A DNA stretch of 64,000 bases from a virus: positions 1-64,000 of IMG/VR virus record IMGVR_UViG_3300010885_027635. One strand, written 5' to 3'. Within the stretch, counting starts at the first letter, position 1, and each line of letters begins with the position of its first letter. The translations under genes were made by a program, and so were the position numbers. Below, piece by piece: positions 12,928 through 21,348 of this stretch. The notes beneath the pieces were generated by a model. That model made no database searches and was not told the origin of the DNA. It saw only the letters and a program-made list of their open reading frames with translations.

Positions 12928-13644
12928 ATGGCATTTATGAAACACGTAGGTAAACACGGCGACCGTAAGGTATGCATCCTGTTCCGTCAGGTTCCAGGCG
13001 AAGATCACATGGCTTTGCTCATCTATCCAGACACACTTCATGCTCACTGGCAACAATCTATTCAAGCTGTGGTAGAAAGCGATATTGCTCAACAAGCAGA
13101 AGAACTGGCTGACGCACTACATCGTAACTTCTTGCCAGATGGTCGTGCAATTCTACAAACACTGCACGAAGAGCGTATGATCAAGAAGGTCCGTACTTCC
13201 GACATCATTGTTACTCCAACTGCTAACTCTAATATTCGTCTTGATGAATTAAACAAGATGTTAAACGAAATGAAGTTAGGTGCAGATGCTATCAAGAAAA
13301 TGGCACAGAACGATGCTAGCCGCGGTATGGTTGCACCAGAAGTTAAACGTGCCGCTGAAGCAGAGTTTAAAGCACAACAATCAGCACCAGCGGCACCTAA
13401 ATTTCAAGCTCCACAAGATGCTGCATTAAGTGATCGAGACATTGCTGCCAACATGGTGTTCCAAGCTAAGAAAATGGAACTTGAAGCCAAGGCCATGATC
13501 GCCGAAGCTAGTCGCATGAAGAAACAAGCACAAGTTATGGATCCTCATGTGGTAGCCAAAGAAGCACCAGCCACACCCGCGGCAACTTCAGTCAAACGCG
13601 GCCGTCCAGCAAAGACCAAGGCGGTGGCGGATGCAGCTCAATGA
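12928..13644 (+). CDS. Conserved T4-like phage hypothetical protein (238 aa)
   Basis: This 238-residue protein starts MAFMKHVGKHGDRKVCILFR, a beginning I recall from conserved T4-like cyanophage proteins of unknown role. Residues 1-120 look globular. Residues about 130-238 are Ala/Lys/Glu-rich, with a likely coiled coil (FQAKKMELEAKAMIAEAS) and a basic Pro/Ala tail KRGRPAKTKAVADAAQ that resembles an AT-hook (RGRP). AAGGAG supports the ATG at 12928. The stop overlaps the next gene by 14 nt. The tail suggests DNA contact, by inference only. Confidence 0.78.
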   Translation: MAFMKHVGKHGDRKVCILFRQVPGEDHMALLIYPDTLHAHWQQSIQAVVESDIAQQAEELADALHRNFLPDGRAILQTLHEERMIKKVRTSDIIVTPTANSNIRLDELNKMLNEMKLGADAIKKMAQNDASRGMVAPEVKRAAEAEFKAQQSAPAAPKFQAPQDAALSDRDIAANMVFQAKKMELEAKAMIAEASRMKKQAQVMDPHVVAKEAPATPAATSVKRGRPAKTKAVADAAQ

Positions 13645-13933
13645 TGATTTTTTAGATCAATGGGAACATATTATTGCAGGTGTAAACAAAACAGATGTTC
13701 CTCTTGAATGTATCAAAAAAGTCGTAATTAAATTAGCAGGCAGTCGTCAAAAAACTATTAATGTTCATACCTTGCTCAAGCAAGGGTTAGAATTAAGTGA
13801 GGTGGAAACCATGCTCACAAGATTCTTTAAGGACAACGATCACGAAATCAAAGACGTGGACTTTGTGGTGGACATTAGTGCTGTGGCTAGCTTGATACAA
13901 CCCGAAACCGATAAGCTGTTAGGCAAACTCTAG
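13631..13933 (+). CDS. Conserved T4-like phage hypothetical protein (100 aa)
   Basis: This 100-residue protein with DDFLDQWEHIIAGVNKTDVP near the start and DVDFVVDISAVASLIQPETD near the end resembles a conserved T4-like phage protein usually found next to the two preceding genes. It should be alpha/beta. Its start overlaps the previous gene by 14 nt. Its stop codon lies within the terminator stem at 13928-13955. The function is unknown. Confidence 0.75.
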   Translation: MQLNDDFLDQWEHIIAGVNKTDVPLECIKKVVIKLAGSRQKTINVHTLLKQGLELSEVETMLTRFFKDNDHEIKDVDFVVDISAVASLIQPETDKLLGKL

Positions 13934-13955
13934 ATTGCAAGATCTAGAGTTTTTT
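13928..13955 (+). terminator. Terminator overlapping a stop codon and the next promoter
   Basis: The hairpin CTCTAGAT (13928-13935) / ATCTAGAG (13942-13949) with loop TGCAAG is followed by six T. The TAG stop of the upstream gene (13931-13933) is inside the left arm. The T run is also the spacer of the promoter for the next gene. Confidence 0.85.
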
Positions 13956-13963
13956 GCTATAAT
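13935..13963 (+). promoter_or_regulatory. Sigma70 promoter with leaderless start
   Basis: The -35 TTGCAA (13935-13940) lies in the terminator loop, and the -10 TATAAT (13958-13963) is 17 nt away. Only six bases separate the -10 from the ATG at 13970, so transcription should begin at or beside the A of the start codon. Confidence 0.65.
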
Positions 13964-13969
13964 AACAGT

Positions 13970-14209
13970 ATGCAGAAAATAGACTTCCACTCCTTTGGTA
14001 TGGGCGATGTAGAGGATCCAGAACTCTATGCCGCACAACCGTTATATGAGTGGCAACAAACAGAAAAAGGGCAGTGGGTAATGAAGCACTGTTCAGACCC
14101 ACGATATATTGTGCGACCAGATGTCAATACCTTTGGGCATAAAATTATAGTCTACGGAGAAGTAGAAGATAAGTTAGCAACAGAATACTTACTAAAGTGG
14201 GGCAAATGA
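13970..14209 (+). CDS. Small FxLRW-tail-family protein (79 aa), apparently leaderless
   Basis: This 79-residue protein ends EVEDKLATEYLLKWGK, matching the shared tail with Y-x-L-K-W. It is the one family member outside the cluster at 6920-10913. There is no room for a Shine-Dalgarno site: the -10 ends 6 nt before the ATG. Residues 30-45 (EKGQWVMKHC) resemble a small beta unit. Its TGA overlaps the ATG of the epimerase gene, so it leads into the sugar-modification island. The function is unknown. Confidence 0.72.
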   Translation: MQKIDFHSFGMGDVEDPELYAAQPLYEWQQTEKGQWVMKHCSDPRYIVRPDVNTFGHKIIVYGEVEDKLATEYLLKWGK

Positions 14210-15186
14210 AAATACTTGTAACAGGAGGCTTGGGTTTTATAGGCCACAATGTTGTTGCCCTATTAGAAAGTCAAGGTCATACTTGTGTCATCACTGACAC
14301 GCAAACCACTTATGGAATTGTACCGCCGGCAGAATTAGATTATCTTGTCGCTGAACGTCGTAAAAAAATAAAAACAGATAGAATTTATAGAATTGACATC
14401 AGCGACGCTGATGGCATTGCCTGGTTAATGCGTGAACATCAACCCAATGTTGTTGTACACTTGGCCAGCTTCCCCCGACAAAAAGTAGTTAATAGAGACC
14501 CTGCCTGGGGTAGTCGTGTTATGAGTGAAGGGCTACTTAATTTGCTAGAAGCCAGCACTTGTAACCATGTACAAAAATTTGTATATGTAAGTTCCAGCAT
14601 GGTCTACGGCGATTTTAAAAACACTTACTTTGACGGTGTAACTGAAAGTCACCCAACTGATCCTTTGGGGCAATATGGTATAATGAAGTTGGCTGGAGAA
14701 TGGTTAGTACGCGACTATACTCGCAGAACCAACATGGCTCATACTATCATAAGACCAAGTGCTGTGTACGGACCACTTGATGTTGAAGATCGTGTGGTTT
14801 CAAAGTTTTTGCTGGCAGCCATGCGTGGCGATACGCTAAAAGTCAACGGTGGTGCAGAAGAATTAGATTTTACCTATGTAACTGATGCTGCCAATGGCAT
14901 TGCTCAAGCCGCTGTCAGTGATAATACCCACAACACAACCTACAACATTACCCGAGGACAATCGAGAACCTTGTTAGAAGCAGCCGAACTAGCTGTCAGC
15001 ATAGTTGGGCAAGGATCAATTGATATACAACAGCCCGACAATAACTTCCCCAGCAGAGGACAGTTAAATATGCAAAGAGCACACCTAGACTTTGGGTATA
15101 CGCCCACAGTAAACATTGAACAAGGATTTAAACTCTATTATGAATGGCTTAAAGATTCCGTTTACGGGATTAAAAAAGCAGTATAA
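14206..15186 (+). CDS. NAD-dependent epimerase/dehydratase (nucleotide-sugar type)
   Basis: This 326-residue short-chain dehydrogenase of the extended type has the NAD-binding G-x-x-G-x-x-G (GGLGFIG, residues 7-13) and the catalytic Y-x-x-x-K in YGIMK, with the Ser region YVSSSMVYGD before it. RPSAVYGP is typical of GalE/RmlB-like sugar epimerases. It would change the stereochemistry of, or dehydrate, an NDP-sugar in the cytoplasm. The ATG at 14206 makes an ATGA overlap with the gene before; an upstream GTG is less likely. The following aminotransferase gene begins within it, as in pathways that make amino sugars. Confidence 0.9.
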   Translation: MKILVTGGLGFIGHNVVALLESQGHTCVITDTQTTYGIVPPAELDYLVAERRKKIKTDRIYRIDISDADGIAWLMREHQPNVVVHLASFPRQKVVNRDPAWGSRVMSEGLLNLLEASTCNHVQKFVYVSSSMVYGDFKNTYFDGVTESHPTDPLGQYGIMKLAGEWLVRDYTRRTNMAHTIIRPSAVYGPLDVEDRVVSKFLLAAMRGDTLKVNGGAEELDFTYVTDAANGIAQAAVSDNTHNTTYNITRGQSRTLLEAAELAVSIVGQGSIDIQQPDNNFPSRGQLNMQRAHLDFGYTPTVNIEQGFKLYYEWLKDSVYGIKKAV

Positions 15187-16225
15187 CAATCTCCGTACAG
15201 AGATCTTAGATGCCACAGATGAAGTCCTTCGGTCTGGTCAACTCATGGCCGGCAACTATACCGCAGAGTTTGAAAATTGGTTAGCCAAACGGAATCACAG
15301 CAAGTACGCTGTAACTTGCCACTCGGGCAGTCAAGCCCTAGAAATAATTGCCGAATTCTATCGCCTACAATCTAGCACCAATCCTCCCAGGGTAGTTGTG
15401 CCCGCAATGACTTATGTGGCCACAGCAAACGCATTTATACGAGCAGGTTGGGAAGTGTATATTGCTGACACCGACTATCATGGCTTGCTAGACAAGAAAA
15501 AGATACCCAACGAACTTAGTGTACAAGCAACTGTGTTGGTTGGCTTGTATGGTGCCGCAGTCAATGCTGATCGCTTTTGGGCCACAGATCTAATTATCGA
15601 AGACGGTGCTCAACACTGGTTAAGCAACAACTGTACAAGAATTGGCAATGCTACTGCTATAAGTTTTGACCCAATGAAGAATTTAAATGCTTATGGCAAT
15701 GGTGGTGCTGTGGTAACTGATGACATAGACCTGTTGGAGTTTGCACGTGAATGGACCAATAACGGCAAACCTAAACACGCCAATATTGGTACCAACAGTA
15801 GGATGAGCGAAACAGAGTCAGCACAAATGATGGTCAAAACACGATACATTGATCAGTGGCAAGCACGTCGGAAAAATATTGCTTTGTACTGGACCAGCAG
15901 ATTAAAGAACACTGGCATTAGAAGTCTAATTGATGCTGGTAACTTTGAAACACATTGCTGTCACAAGTTTGTTATCGATGTGGACAACCGAGACATACTT
16001 GGTCGCAATCTAGAAATCAAGGGTATTGAAACTAGAGTACACTACAAGGAGCCTCTGCATGAGTTGCCTGCTTATAGTGATTACACAGGACCCGACATAC
16101 TAAGTGTAGCTAGTGCATTGAGTCGTCGTGTGTTAAGTTTACCTATCTATCCAGAACTAACTGACCTAGAAGTTGAATACATCATTGACTCGGTGTTAGA
16201 TTCCGCTTTATCAATGCGTAGCTAG
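15140..16225 (+). CDS. DegT/DnrJ/EryC1/StrS aminotransferase
   Basis: This protein of about 361 residues is a PLP-dependent sugar aminotransferase. It begins with IPFTGLKKQYNNL, typical of the family. It contains YAVTCHSGSQALEI for PLP phosphate contact, IIEDGAQHW (the Asp that holds the PLP nitrogen), and SFDPMKNL with the Lys that forms the Schiff base. GNGGAVVTDD follows as expected. It would aminate a keto-sugar made by the upstream epimerase/dehydratase. I chose the ATG at 15140 over a TTG at 15116. It overlaps the upstream gene by 47 nt and ends 44 nt inside the convergent gene at 16182. Confidence 0.9.
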   Translation: MNGLKIPFTGLKKQYNNLRTEILDATDEVLRSGQLMAGNYTAEFENWLAKRNHSKYAVTCHSGSQALEIIAEFYRLQSSTNPPRVVVPAMTYVATANAFIRAGWEVYIADTDYHGLLDKKKIPNELSVQATVLVGLYGAAVNADRFWATDLIIEDGAQHWLSNNCTRIGNATAISFDPMKNLNAYGNGGAVVTDDIDLLEFAREWTNNGKPKHANIGTNSRMSETESAQMMVKTRYIDQWQARRKNIALYWTSRLKNTGIRSLIDAGNFETHCCHKFVIDVDNRDILGRNLEIKGIETRVHYKEPLHELPAYSDYTGPDILSVASALSRRVLSLPIYPELTDLEVEYIIDSVLDSALSMRS

Positions 16226-17984
16226 CCAACCAGGCCCAGTCGTAGCTCTTTCGTAGCTCGGCAAAATCTCCACCAACTGCATCATAATACTCTACAGCAT
16301 CTTCTGCTCCGTAGATACTATATTCGCCATTCTTTAATGCACCGTGATTCTTTAACCATTTATCTAGACGATACTGACTCTCGATATCTGTGTTGCCTTT
16401 GAGCTTTAAGCATTCTCGGAAAGCTGTACGCCATGCCATCCAAGGACTGTGTGCATATTCTGCTGTGCCAGATAAGATAGGAACTACTTCGTGTGCCGAG
16501 TCTAAGGTAAAGTCCAGACCTACACCGGTATTGCCCAACACCAACTTCTTGTTGTAGGCAATCATGGCCTGGTGACCATATTCTAATCCATTAATAGTAT
16601 TCTTTGCATGGAATATGTAGTGTTTAGGTTCTTGCAAGCGATCAGGTTGCCACGACCAATCAAAAGTGCCATTAACTTTAAGTTTAGCAAACACAGCAAA
16701 GAACCAAGGTGTAATGCTTAGTTTAGCAGCAGCTTGATATGCAACCACACGTCCGTTAACTCCACTACTGCGATGTATGCGATTATTATTATTTGCAGTT
16801 GTTATATTTAAAAATGCCCAATTTTGTTCTGCGTTGGGTTCACCGTTGTCAATAAACACAATATCCAATGGTTCATCCATGTACATGTGACGCTGTGTAC
16901 GATCTATGTAAGGATAATCGTATGCTTGTGTCTTTATATAAGGAATGGCTGTCTTGGGCACAATGACTGCACTGGCACCAGGACTAAGCGGCACAATGGT
17001 CTTGGTCTTTTCACGCCACAATGGAACTGTGGGTGTTTCTATAGCAGTTCCGTCTGTGCTGAACACTGCCAATGGACCAGACCAATCTTGAGTCTTAATA
17101 GCTTCTACGTGTGTATCTAGCGTATGCTCAACAACCGGCATAGGCCTACGTTTGACTCCAGGTCCTACAAAGTTTACATCATACCAATCAAGTAATTCAA
17201 ACTGAGTTATACGCTTCTTAAAACTAGGCACATGCATATAGAATGTGTCGCCAAACTTTTCTCCGCCTGATGCAAATACGTGTAGCATGGTACTCTGCCA
17301 ATGCTCTGGATGCCAACTAAAATCAAACGTGTCATAGTCGCATATACTACTTACAATCCACACATATTCTGCTTCCACTGTGTTGGCAATTCTAGTTAGC
17401 ACGTCTTTGTAGTTGTCAAAATAACGCACAGTCTTAACAGTGCCGGGCACTTGACCAGCATTGCCATCCATATGGTCTATTTCAATCACAGGTGTGACTC
17501 CGGTTTTTGCTGTGCCGCGTATTTGATCTACAAACTTTAGATCTGTACTGCCGTTATAGTACTGCGGACCGCCGGTGCGTTGATGTTGTGTGCCAAACTG
17601 ATAGGTATAAGGTGGATCGGTAGGATCCGGGTGCCAGCTAAAGTCAAAACTAGCAGGGTCAAATGCGTCAGGCACAGTCCAATTATCAACGCTGGCCAAA
17701 CAAGTTACCGCAGGATCTAGGTGATAGTTGGTTTCTGCGTAGCCTGCTTTGGGCACTAGATATGTTCCAGAGTCTTTTTGCCATTGACTAGCCCAAGCGT
17801 GTCTTTGATGGCTTTGCCAAGGGCTAGGCTCCCATAAAAAATCAAAGTCTGCGTAATCAGTTAAATAGTTTACCCACCAGAAGTATCTAGTACGCGACAA
17901 CTCTCTTGCATGTTCAATATCCTTTGCTTCCTGCTCATGCGGAAACAAATTGGGTCGTGTGCCAGAATAAAATATATCAAACAT
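16182..17984 (-). CDS. FD-x-SW-x-P repeat protein with glycosyltransferase-like C-terminal part
   Basis: This 600-residue protein has four copies of a module centred on F-D-[FW]-x-W-[EHQ]-P at residues about 47, 113, 220 and 441, each followed by a His/Tyr and Phe-rich strand (examples FDFSWHPD and FDWSWQPD). The last part (residues 374-530) runs parallel to the 304-residue GT-A-like protein at 39262-40176: both show an early D-x-x-E/G-P-N turn, a V-N/K-G segment, NGLEYG versus NGLMYG, and AWRTAFREC versus AWRAGFREG. It is probably a glycosyltransferase-related or sugar-binding protein; I know no named family. Its ATG shares the tetramer CATG with the divergent gene at 17983. Confidence 0.7.
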   Translation of the reverse strand: MFDIFYSGTRPNLFPHEQEAKDIEHARELSRTRYFWWVNYLTDYADFDFLWEPSPWQSHQRHAWASQWQKDSGTYLVPKAGYAETNYHLDPAVTCLASVDNWTVPDAFDPASFDFSWHPDPTDPPYTYQFGTQHQRTGGPQYYNGSTDLKFVDQIRGTAKTGVTPVIEIDHMDGNAGQVPGTVKTVRYFDNYKDVLTRIANTVEAEYVWIVSSICDYDTFDFSWHPEHWQSTMLHVFASGGEKFGDTFYMHVPSFKKRITQFELLDWYDVNFVGPGVKRRPMPVVEHTLDTHVEAIKTQDWSGPLAVFSTDGTAIETPTVPLWREKTKTIVPLSPGASAVIVPKTAIPYIKTQAYDYPYIDRTQRHMYMDEPLDIVFIDNGEPNAEQNWAFLNITTANNNNRIHRSSGVNGRVVAYQAAAKLSITPWFFAVFAKLKVNGTFDWSWQPDRLQEPKHYIFHAKNTINGLEYGHQAMIAYNKKLVLGNTGVGLDFTLDSAHEVVPILSGTAEYAHSPWMAWRTAFRECLKLKGNTDIESQYRLDKWLKNHGALKNGEYSIYGAEDAVEYYDAVGGDFAELRKSYDWAWLASYALIKRNLTPSQ

Positions 17985-19128
17985 GATTAGAATAGACGAA
18001 ATTTACAACAATACATTTTGGCCTTGGTTCAGAAATAATAGACCAGGAACAAGATTGTTTTTTTGTGATCCACCGGGCAATACTAGCCCAGACGCATTAT
18101 TTAACTTGGGCAATGATAACATAGTAGAAAATGATTATGTATTTTGTCACGATCAGGAGCCTGTTCATTTAGATACGTTTGAACCGTTGTTTGATGCAGT
18201 CAAAGTGCGTAACAAGGATATTGGATATAGGAAGGTGTCTAACACTGGCAATATCAGTATTGATTATGTGTACAGCTTTCCAAATCCAGCTGGACATATA
18301 ATAGTAAGTGAACAAGGCGAATATGTTGAAGAACTGTGTCGGCGTTACGGATGGACTGTACATTATTATTTCTATCATGGTTGGGCCTGTCAAGATTGGT
18401 TCCGCGGTTACGATAAAACTTTTTTGATTCCTAGAGCACGTGATCGTGCTCCTACTCGGACCTTCATGAGTCCCAATCGTATTGTGGCCGGCAAGCGTGA
18501 TCATCGTGTGTTGTTCTTGTACAATGTATTCAAAAACGATTTAGAACACAACCATATTAGTGCACCAAGAGTGTGTCAATATGAGGGTGTAGATATCACT
18601 AGTATAGCACAAAAGTATACCAATGTATACCAGGATATAACCACAGTGTTTACTCAGGCCGACTTGCCAAGACTGTTTGCGGGCGAAGATCAACAGGAAA
18701 TGCACAGTTATCAATTGGGCAACTTTACCGAGGCACAAGATAGTTTAGTGTATGTTCCCACTGAAACTGTGTACTTTGGTCGCCGACAACATCTAACCGA
18801 AAAGACATTTAAAGCTATAGCCCTGGAAATGCCGTTTGTATTAGTAGCACCTGCTGGTAGTCTGGCGTATCTACGTGAATACGGATTCCGTACATTCAGC
18901 GGCATTTTTGATGAAAGCTACGATAAAGAAACCGATGACATTCGACGAATAGAGCGGGTTACAAAACTGTTAAAAGAGTTAAATGATCTATCTGTCGCAG
19001 AACGACAAGCATTACATCGTGCATGTTTACCCGTAGTTGAACACAACTTTGAACATTTTTACGGCCAGGGATTTTCTAACATACTGTGGGACGAACTATT
19101 GAACATGCTAAAGGGACTGCATGTTTAA
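17983..19128 (+). CDS. Putative glycosyltransferase, 'EKTFK-DESYD' family (381 aa)
   Basis: This protein has no signal peptide. The C-terminal third carries LTEKTFKAI, then MPFVLV, then YGFRTFSGIFDESYDKETDD, a motif chain shared with genes at 19121, 31495 and 34045. The order (E-K-T-F-K, an exposed P-F, then G-F-x-T-F-x...D-E-S-Y-D) recalls the nucleotide-binding end of GT10 fucosyltransferases, but I make the enzyme call with reserve. The N-terminal half contains FCDPPGN and FCHDQEPVH. It begins at a CATG shared with the reverse gene and overlaps the next, homologous gene by 8 nt. It is one of two tandem copies. Confidence 0.65.
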   Translation: MIRIDEIYNNTFWPWFRNNRPGTRLFFCDPPGNTSPDALFNLGNDNIVENDYVFCHDQEPVHLDTFEPLFDAVKVRNKDIGYRKVSNTGNISIDYVYSFPNPAGHIIVSEQGEYVEELCRRYGWTVHYYFYHGWACQDWFRGYDKTFLIPRARDRAPTRTFMSPNRIVAGKRDHRVLFLYNVFKNDLEHNHISAPRVCQYEGVDITSIAQKYTNVYQDITTVFTQADLPRLFAGEDQQEMHSYQLGNFTEAQDSLVYVPTETVYFGRRQHLTEKTFKAIALEMPFVLVAPAGSLAYLREYGFRTFSGIFDESYDKETDDIRRIERVTKLLKELNDLSVAERQALHRACLPVVEHNFEHFYGQGFSNILWDELLNMLKGLHV

Positions 19129-20317
19129 TTTTGTGTTTGATCGTTGTGTCAACGGAAAACCATATCCTAATCTTGCGCCCATGGTCGACAATCAGACTGG
19201 ACTTGGGGATTCTTATCCCTGGATAGGGCCATTGAGATTGTTGTATTTTGTACAGGATCATGCGTATCCCTACACCATTAATTACATAGATCAATCTATA
19301 CCGGACCATGCCTACTATCCTATTGGACTGGGTTATTTCAGTCACGACATTGATTACTTTTCATTAATGTCTACTCAAGTGATTGATTTGCTACGTACAC
19401 AACAATTAACAGTATTATTTTATTATCACGAAGGTGATGGGCCGCATCATCAAAAACGTAGATTAGATCAACTGTGTATGACTCATCAATTGCCTGCAGA
19501 CTGTTATCAATTTGTCAGCGGCAATACTATGGCTCGGCAGTTGGATGGATTTGTTTACTTTCCAGATCATGAATTGTTTTACTGGCGTAACAGTGTAGTA
19601 AAAGACGGACAGGCAATGCCAGGATGCGATCCGCATCAGCGTACACGTACTCGTCAATTCACAGCACTCAGTAGAATACACAAATGGTGGCGAGCTACTG
19701 CAATGGCTCGGTTACACCAACTTAAACTATTGGACTCTAGCTATTGGAGTTATAACACTATCACCATGAGCGACGACGCCAGTACTGGACCGTTGAGATT
19801 CAACCCTATACAAATTTGGCCATTTAAGAATCTTGAATCAGACATGGAACAATTTGTTGCTGGTGCACCATACAGTTGCGATACACTGAACAGCGACAGT
19901 CATAATCAACACTGGCAGTATGTGCCAGAACATTATGAAAATGCCTACTGTAATCTTGTGTTAGAAACATTCTTTGATGCTGATGCAACCAATTGTACAT
20001 TCATAAGTGAAAAAACATTCAAGCCCATTAGACACGGGCAACCGTTTGTGATATTTGGCACTCCCAATACATTAACTACGCTAAAAGAGCTGGGCTATCG
20101 TACCTTTGATCATGCTGTAGATAACAGTTATGATCAACATTGTGACAATACTGAACGATTTAAACGTGTGGTTGCGGCTGTGGATCAACTTGCCCGTCTG
20201 GATTTGCATGCGTGGTACCAGTCATGCTGGGATGATGTTGTACACAACCAACAGTTATTCTTGGCACCAAAGTATGACCGCTTAAATAGCTTGTACCTCA
20301 ACCTAACATCAAAATGA
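19121..20317 (+). CDS. Putative glycosyltransferase, 'EKTFK-DESYD' family (398 aa)
   Basis: This is a tandem relative of the preceding protein. The C terminus has SEKTFKPIRHGQPFVIF, then LGYRTFDHAVDNSYDQHCDN. N replaces E in D-E-S-Y-D. The N-terminal part contains YYHEGDGPHH and a long Tyr/His-rich middle. The divergence between the two is large, so they probably use different donors or acceptors. ATGA links it to the amidinotransferase gene downstream. Confidence 0.63.
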   Translation: MFNFVFDRCVNGKPYPNLAPMVDNQTGLGDSYPWIGPLRLLYFVQDHAYPYTINYIDQSIPDHAYYPIGLGYFSHDIDYFSLMSTQVIDLLRTQQLTVLFYYHEGDGPHHQKRRLDQLCMTHQLPADCYQFVSGNTMARQLDGFVYFPDHELFYWRNSVVKDGQAMPGCDPHQRTRTRQFTALSRIHKWWRATAMARLHQLKLLDSSYWSYNTITMSDDASTGPLRFNPIQIWPFKNLESDMEQFVAGAPYSCDTLNSDSHNQHWQYVPEHYENAYCNLVLETFFDADATNCTFISEKTFKPIRHGQPFVIFGTPNTLTTLKELGYRTFDHAVDNSYDQHCDNTERFKRVVAAVDQLARLDLHAWYQSCWDDVVHNQQLFLAPKYDRLNSLYLNLTSK

Positions 20318-21348
20318 TCAATTCCTATACCAGCTGGCAACCACTTGAAGAAGTTATTGTAGGCAGTGCCTTTCCGCCCGACTACTTTGATTTTATTGAA
20401 GATGCACAAGTGCGTAATCAACTACAACAAATATTATCCGAAACCGAAGAAGATTTAACTAATCTACAACGAACAATCGAGCAGTATGGTGCTCGTGTAT
20501 ATCGACCAAGTCTTCAAGATAAAAATAAGTTTCAAGCACAACAAACCAAAGGTATACCTGTTACGTTGCCGCCGCTGACACCTAGAGATTGGCAAATTAG
20601 TCTGGGGCAAAAATTATTAAGAGTAATGCCAGTACTTGAGCTCAATGACATTTGTGATGAGTTTGCTGATCAAGTAGTAAATCCACACAATATACCCAAT
20701 CCGTATATCCCATGGGATCCAACCTGTATTCTCAATGGTGCCAGTGCCAGTTGTATAGTGCGTGTAGGACGTGATGTATTCTTTGACAACAGTGATTATC
20801 TCAAACCAGAACAAACACGCTGGATTGTAGACAATGTGTTGGGCCCGGACTATCGCATACACGAAGCAGTAACCGACGGGCACGGAGATGCTGTATTTGC
20901 TATTCTCAAGCCAGGTGTTATATTGTCAAGCAAGCATGATGAAAATCTACACTTTGATCGCGACTTTCCTGGCTGGGAAGTACACAAGGTTTGGGACTCT
21001 AGTGTACTGGCAGCAATGGAAGTTGGCAAATTCAAACAAGAAAACTTTAATGGTCGCTGGTATGTAACTGGGCAAACACCTACCGCAGAGTTTGCCGACT
21101 ATGTAGATACCTATCTAAACAAATGGACTGGCTTTGTGAGCGAAACTGTGTTTGACGTCAACTGCTTAGTCCTAGACGAAGAGAATGTTATATTCAGTGC
21201 GTACAACAAACCAGTATTTGATTTTTGTCGTCGTCATAGAATTAATCCTATTATTTCAGAACTAAGACACAGCTATTTCTGGGATGGTGGTATCAGTTGC
21301 TGCACACAAGACTTGTGTCGACGCGGTGGACTGGAAACTTATCTTTAA
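20314..21348 (+). CDS. Amidinotransferase-family protein
   Basis: This 344-residue protein belongs to the GATM/StrB1 fold. It has the N-terminal W-Q-P-L-E-E-V-I-V-G-S, the His of DGHGDA (H190), and a late Cys motif GGISCCT (C329, T331) corresponding to the family's G-G-x-H-C-x-T. The usual His before the catalytic Cys is Ser here. Such enzymes move an amidino group from arginine to an amine, as on glycine or inosamine in streptomycin. The acceptor could be the amino sugar made by the upstream aminotransferase. It overlaps the preceding gene (ATGA) and meets the convergent carbamoyltransferase in TTAA. Confidence 0.85.
   Translation: MINSYTSWQPLEEVIVGSAFPPDYFDFIEDAQVRNQLQQILSETEEDLTNLQRTIEQYGARVYRPSLQDKNKFQAQQTKGIPVTLPPLTPRDWQISLGQKLLRVMPVLELNDICDEFADQVVNPHNIPNPYIPWDPTCILNGASASCIVRVGRDVFFDNSDYLKPEQTRWIVDNVLGPDYRIHEAVTDGHGDAVFAILKPGVILSSKHDENLHFDRDFPGWEVHKVWDSSVLAAMEVGKFKQENFNGRWYVTGQTPTAEFADYVDTYLNKWTGFVSETVFDVNCLVLDEENVIFSAYNKPVFDFCRRHRINPIISELRHSYFWDGGISCCTQDLCRRGGLETYL

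Noticed and set aside
17940-18040. Promoters around the shared CATG start
   Set aside because: I looked for -35/-10 pairs on both strands; only poor matches (for example TTGGGT-N17-TATATC) were found, not good enough to list.
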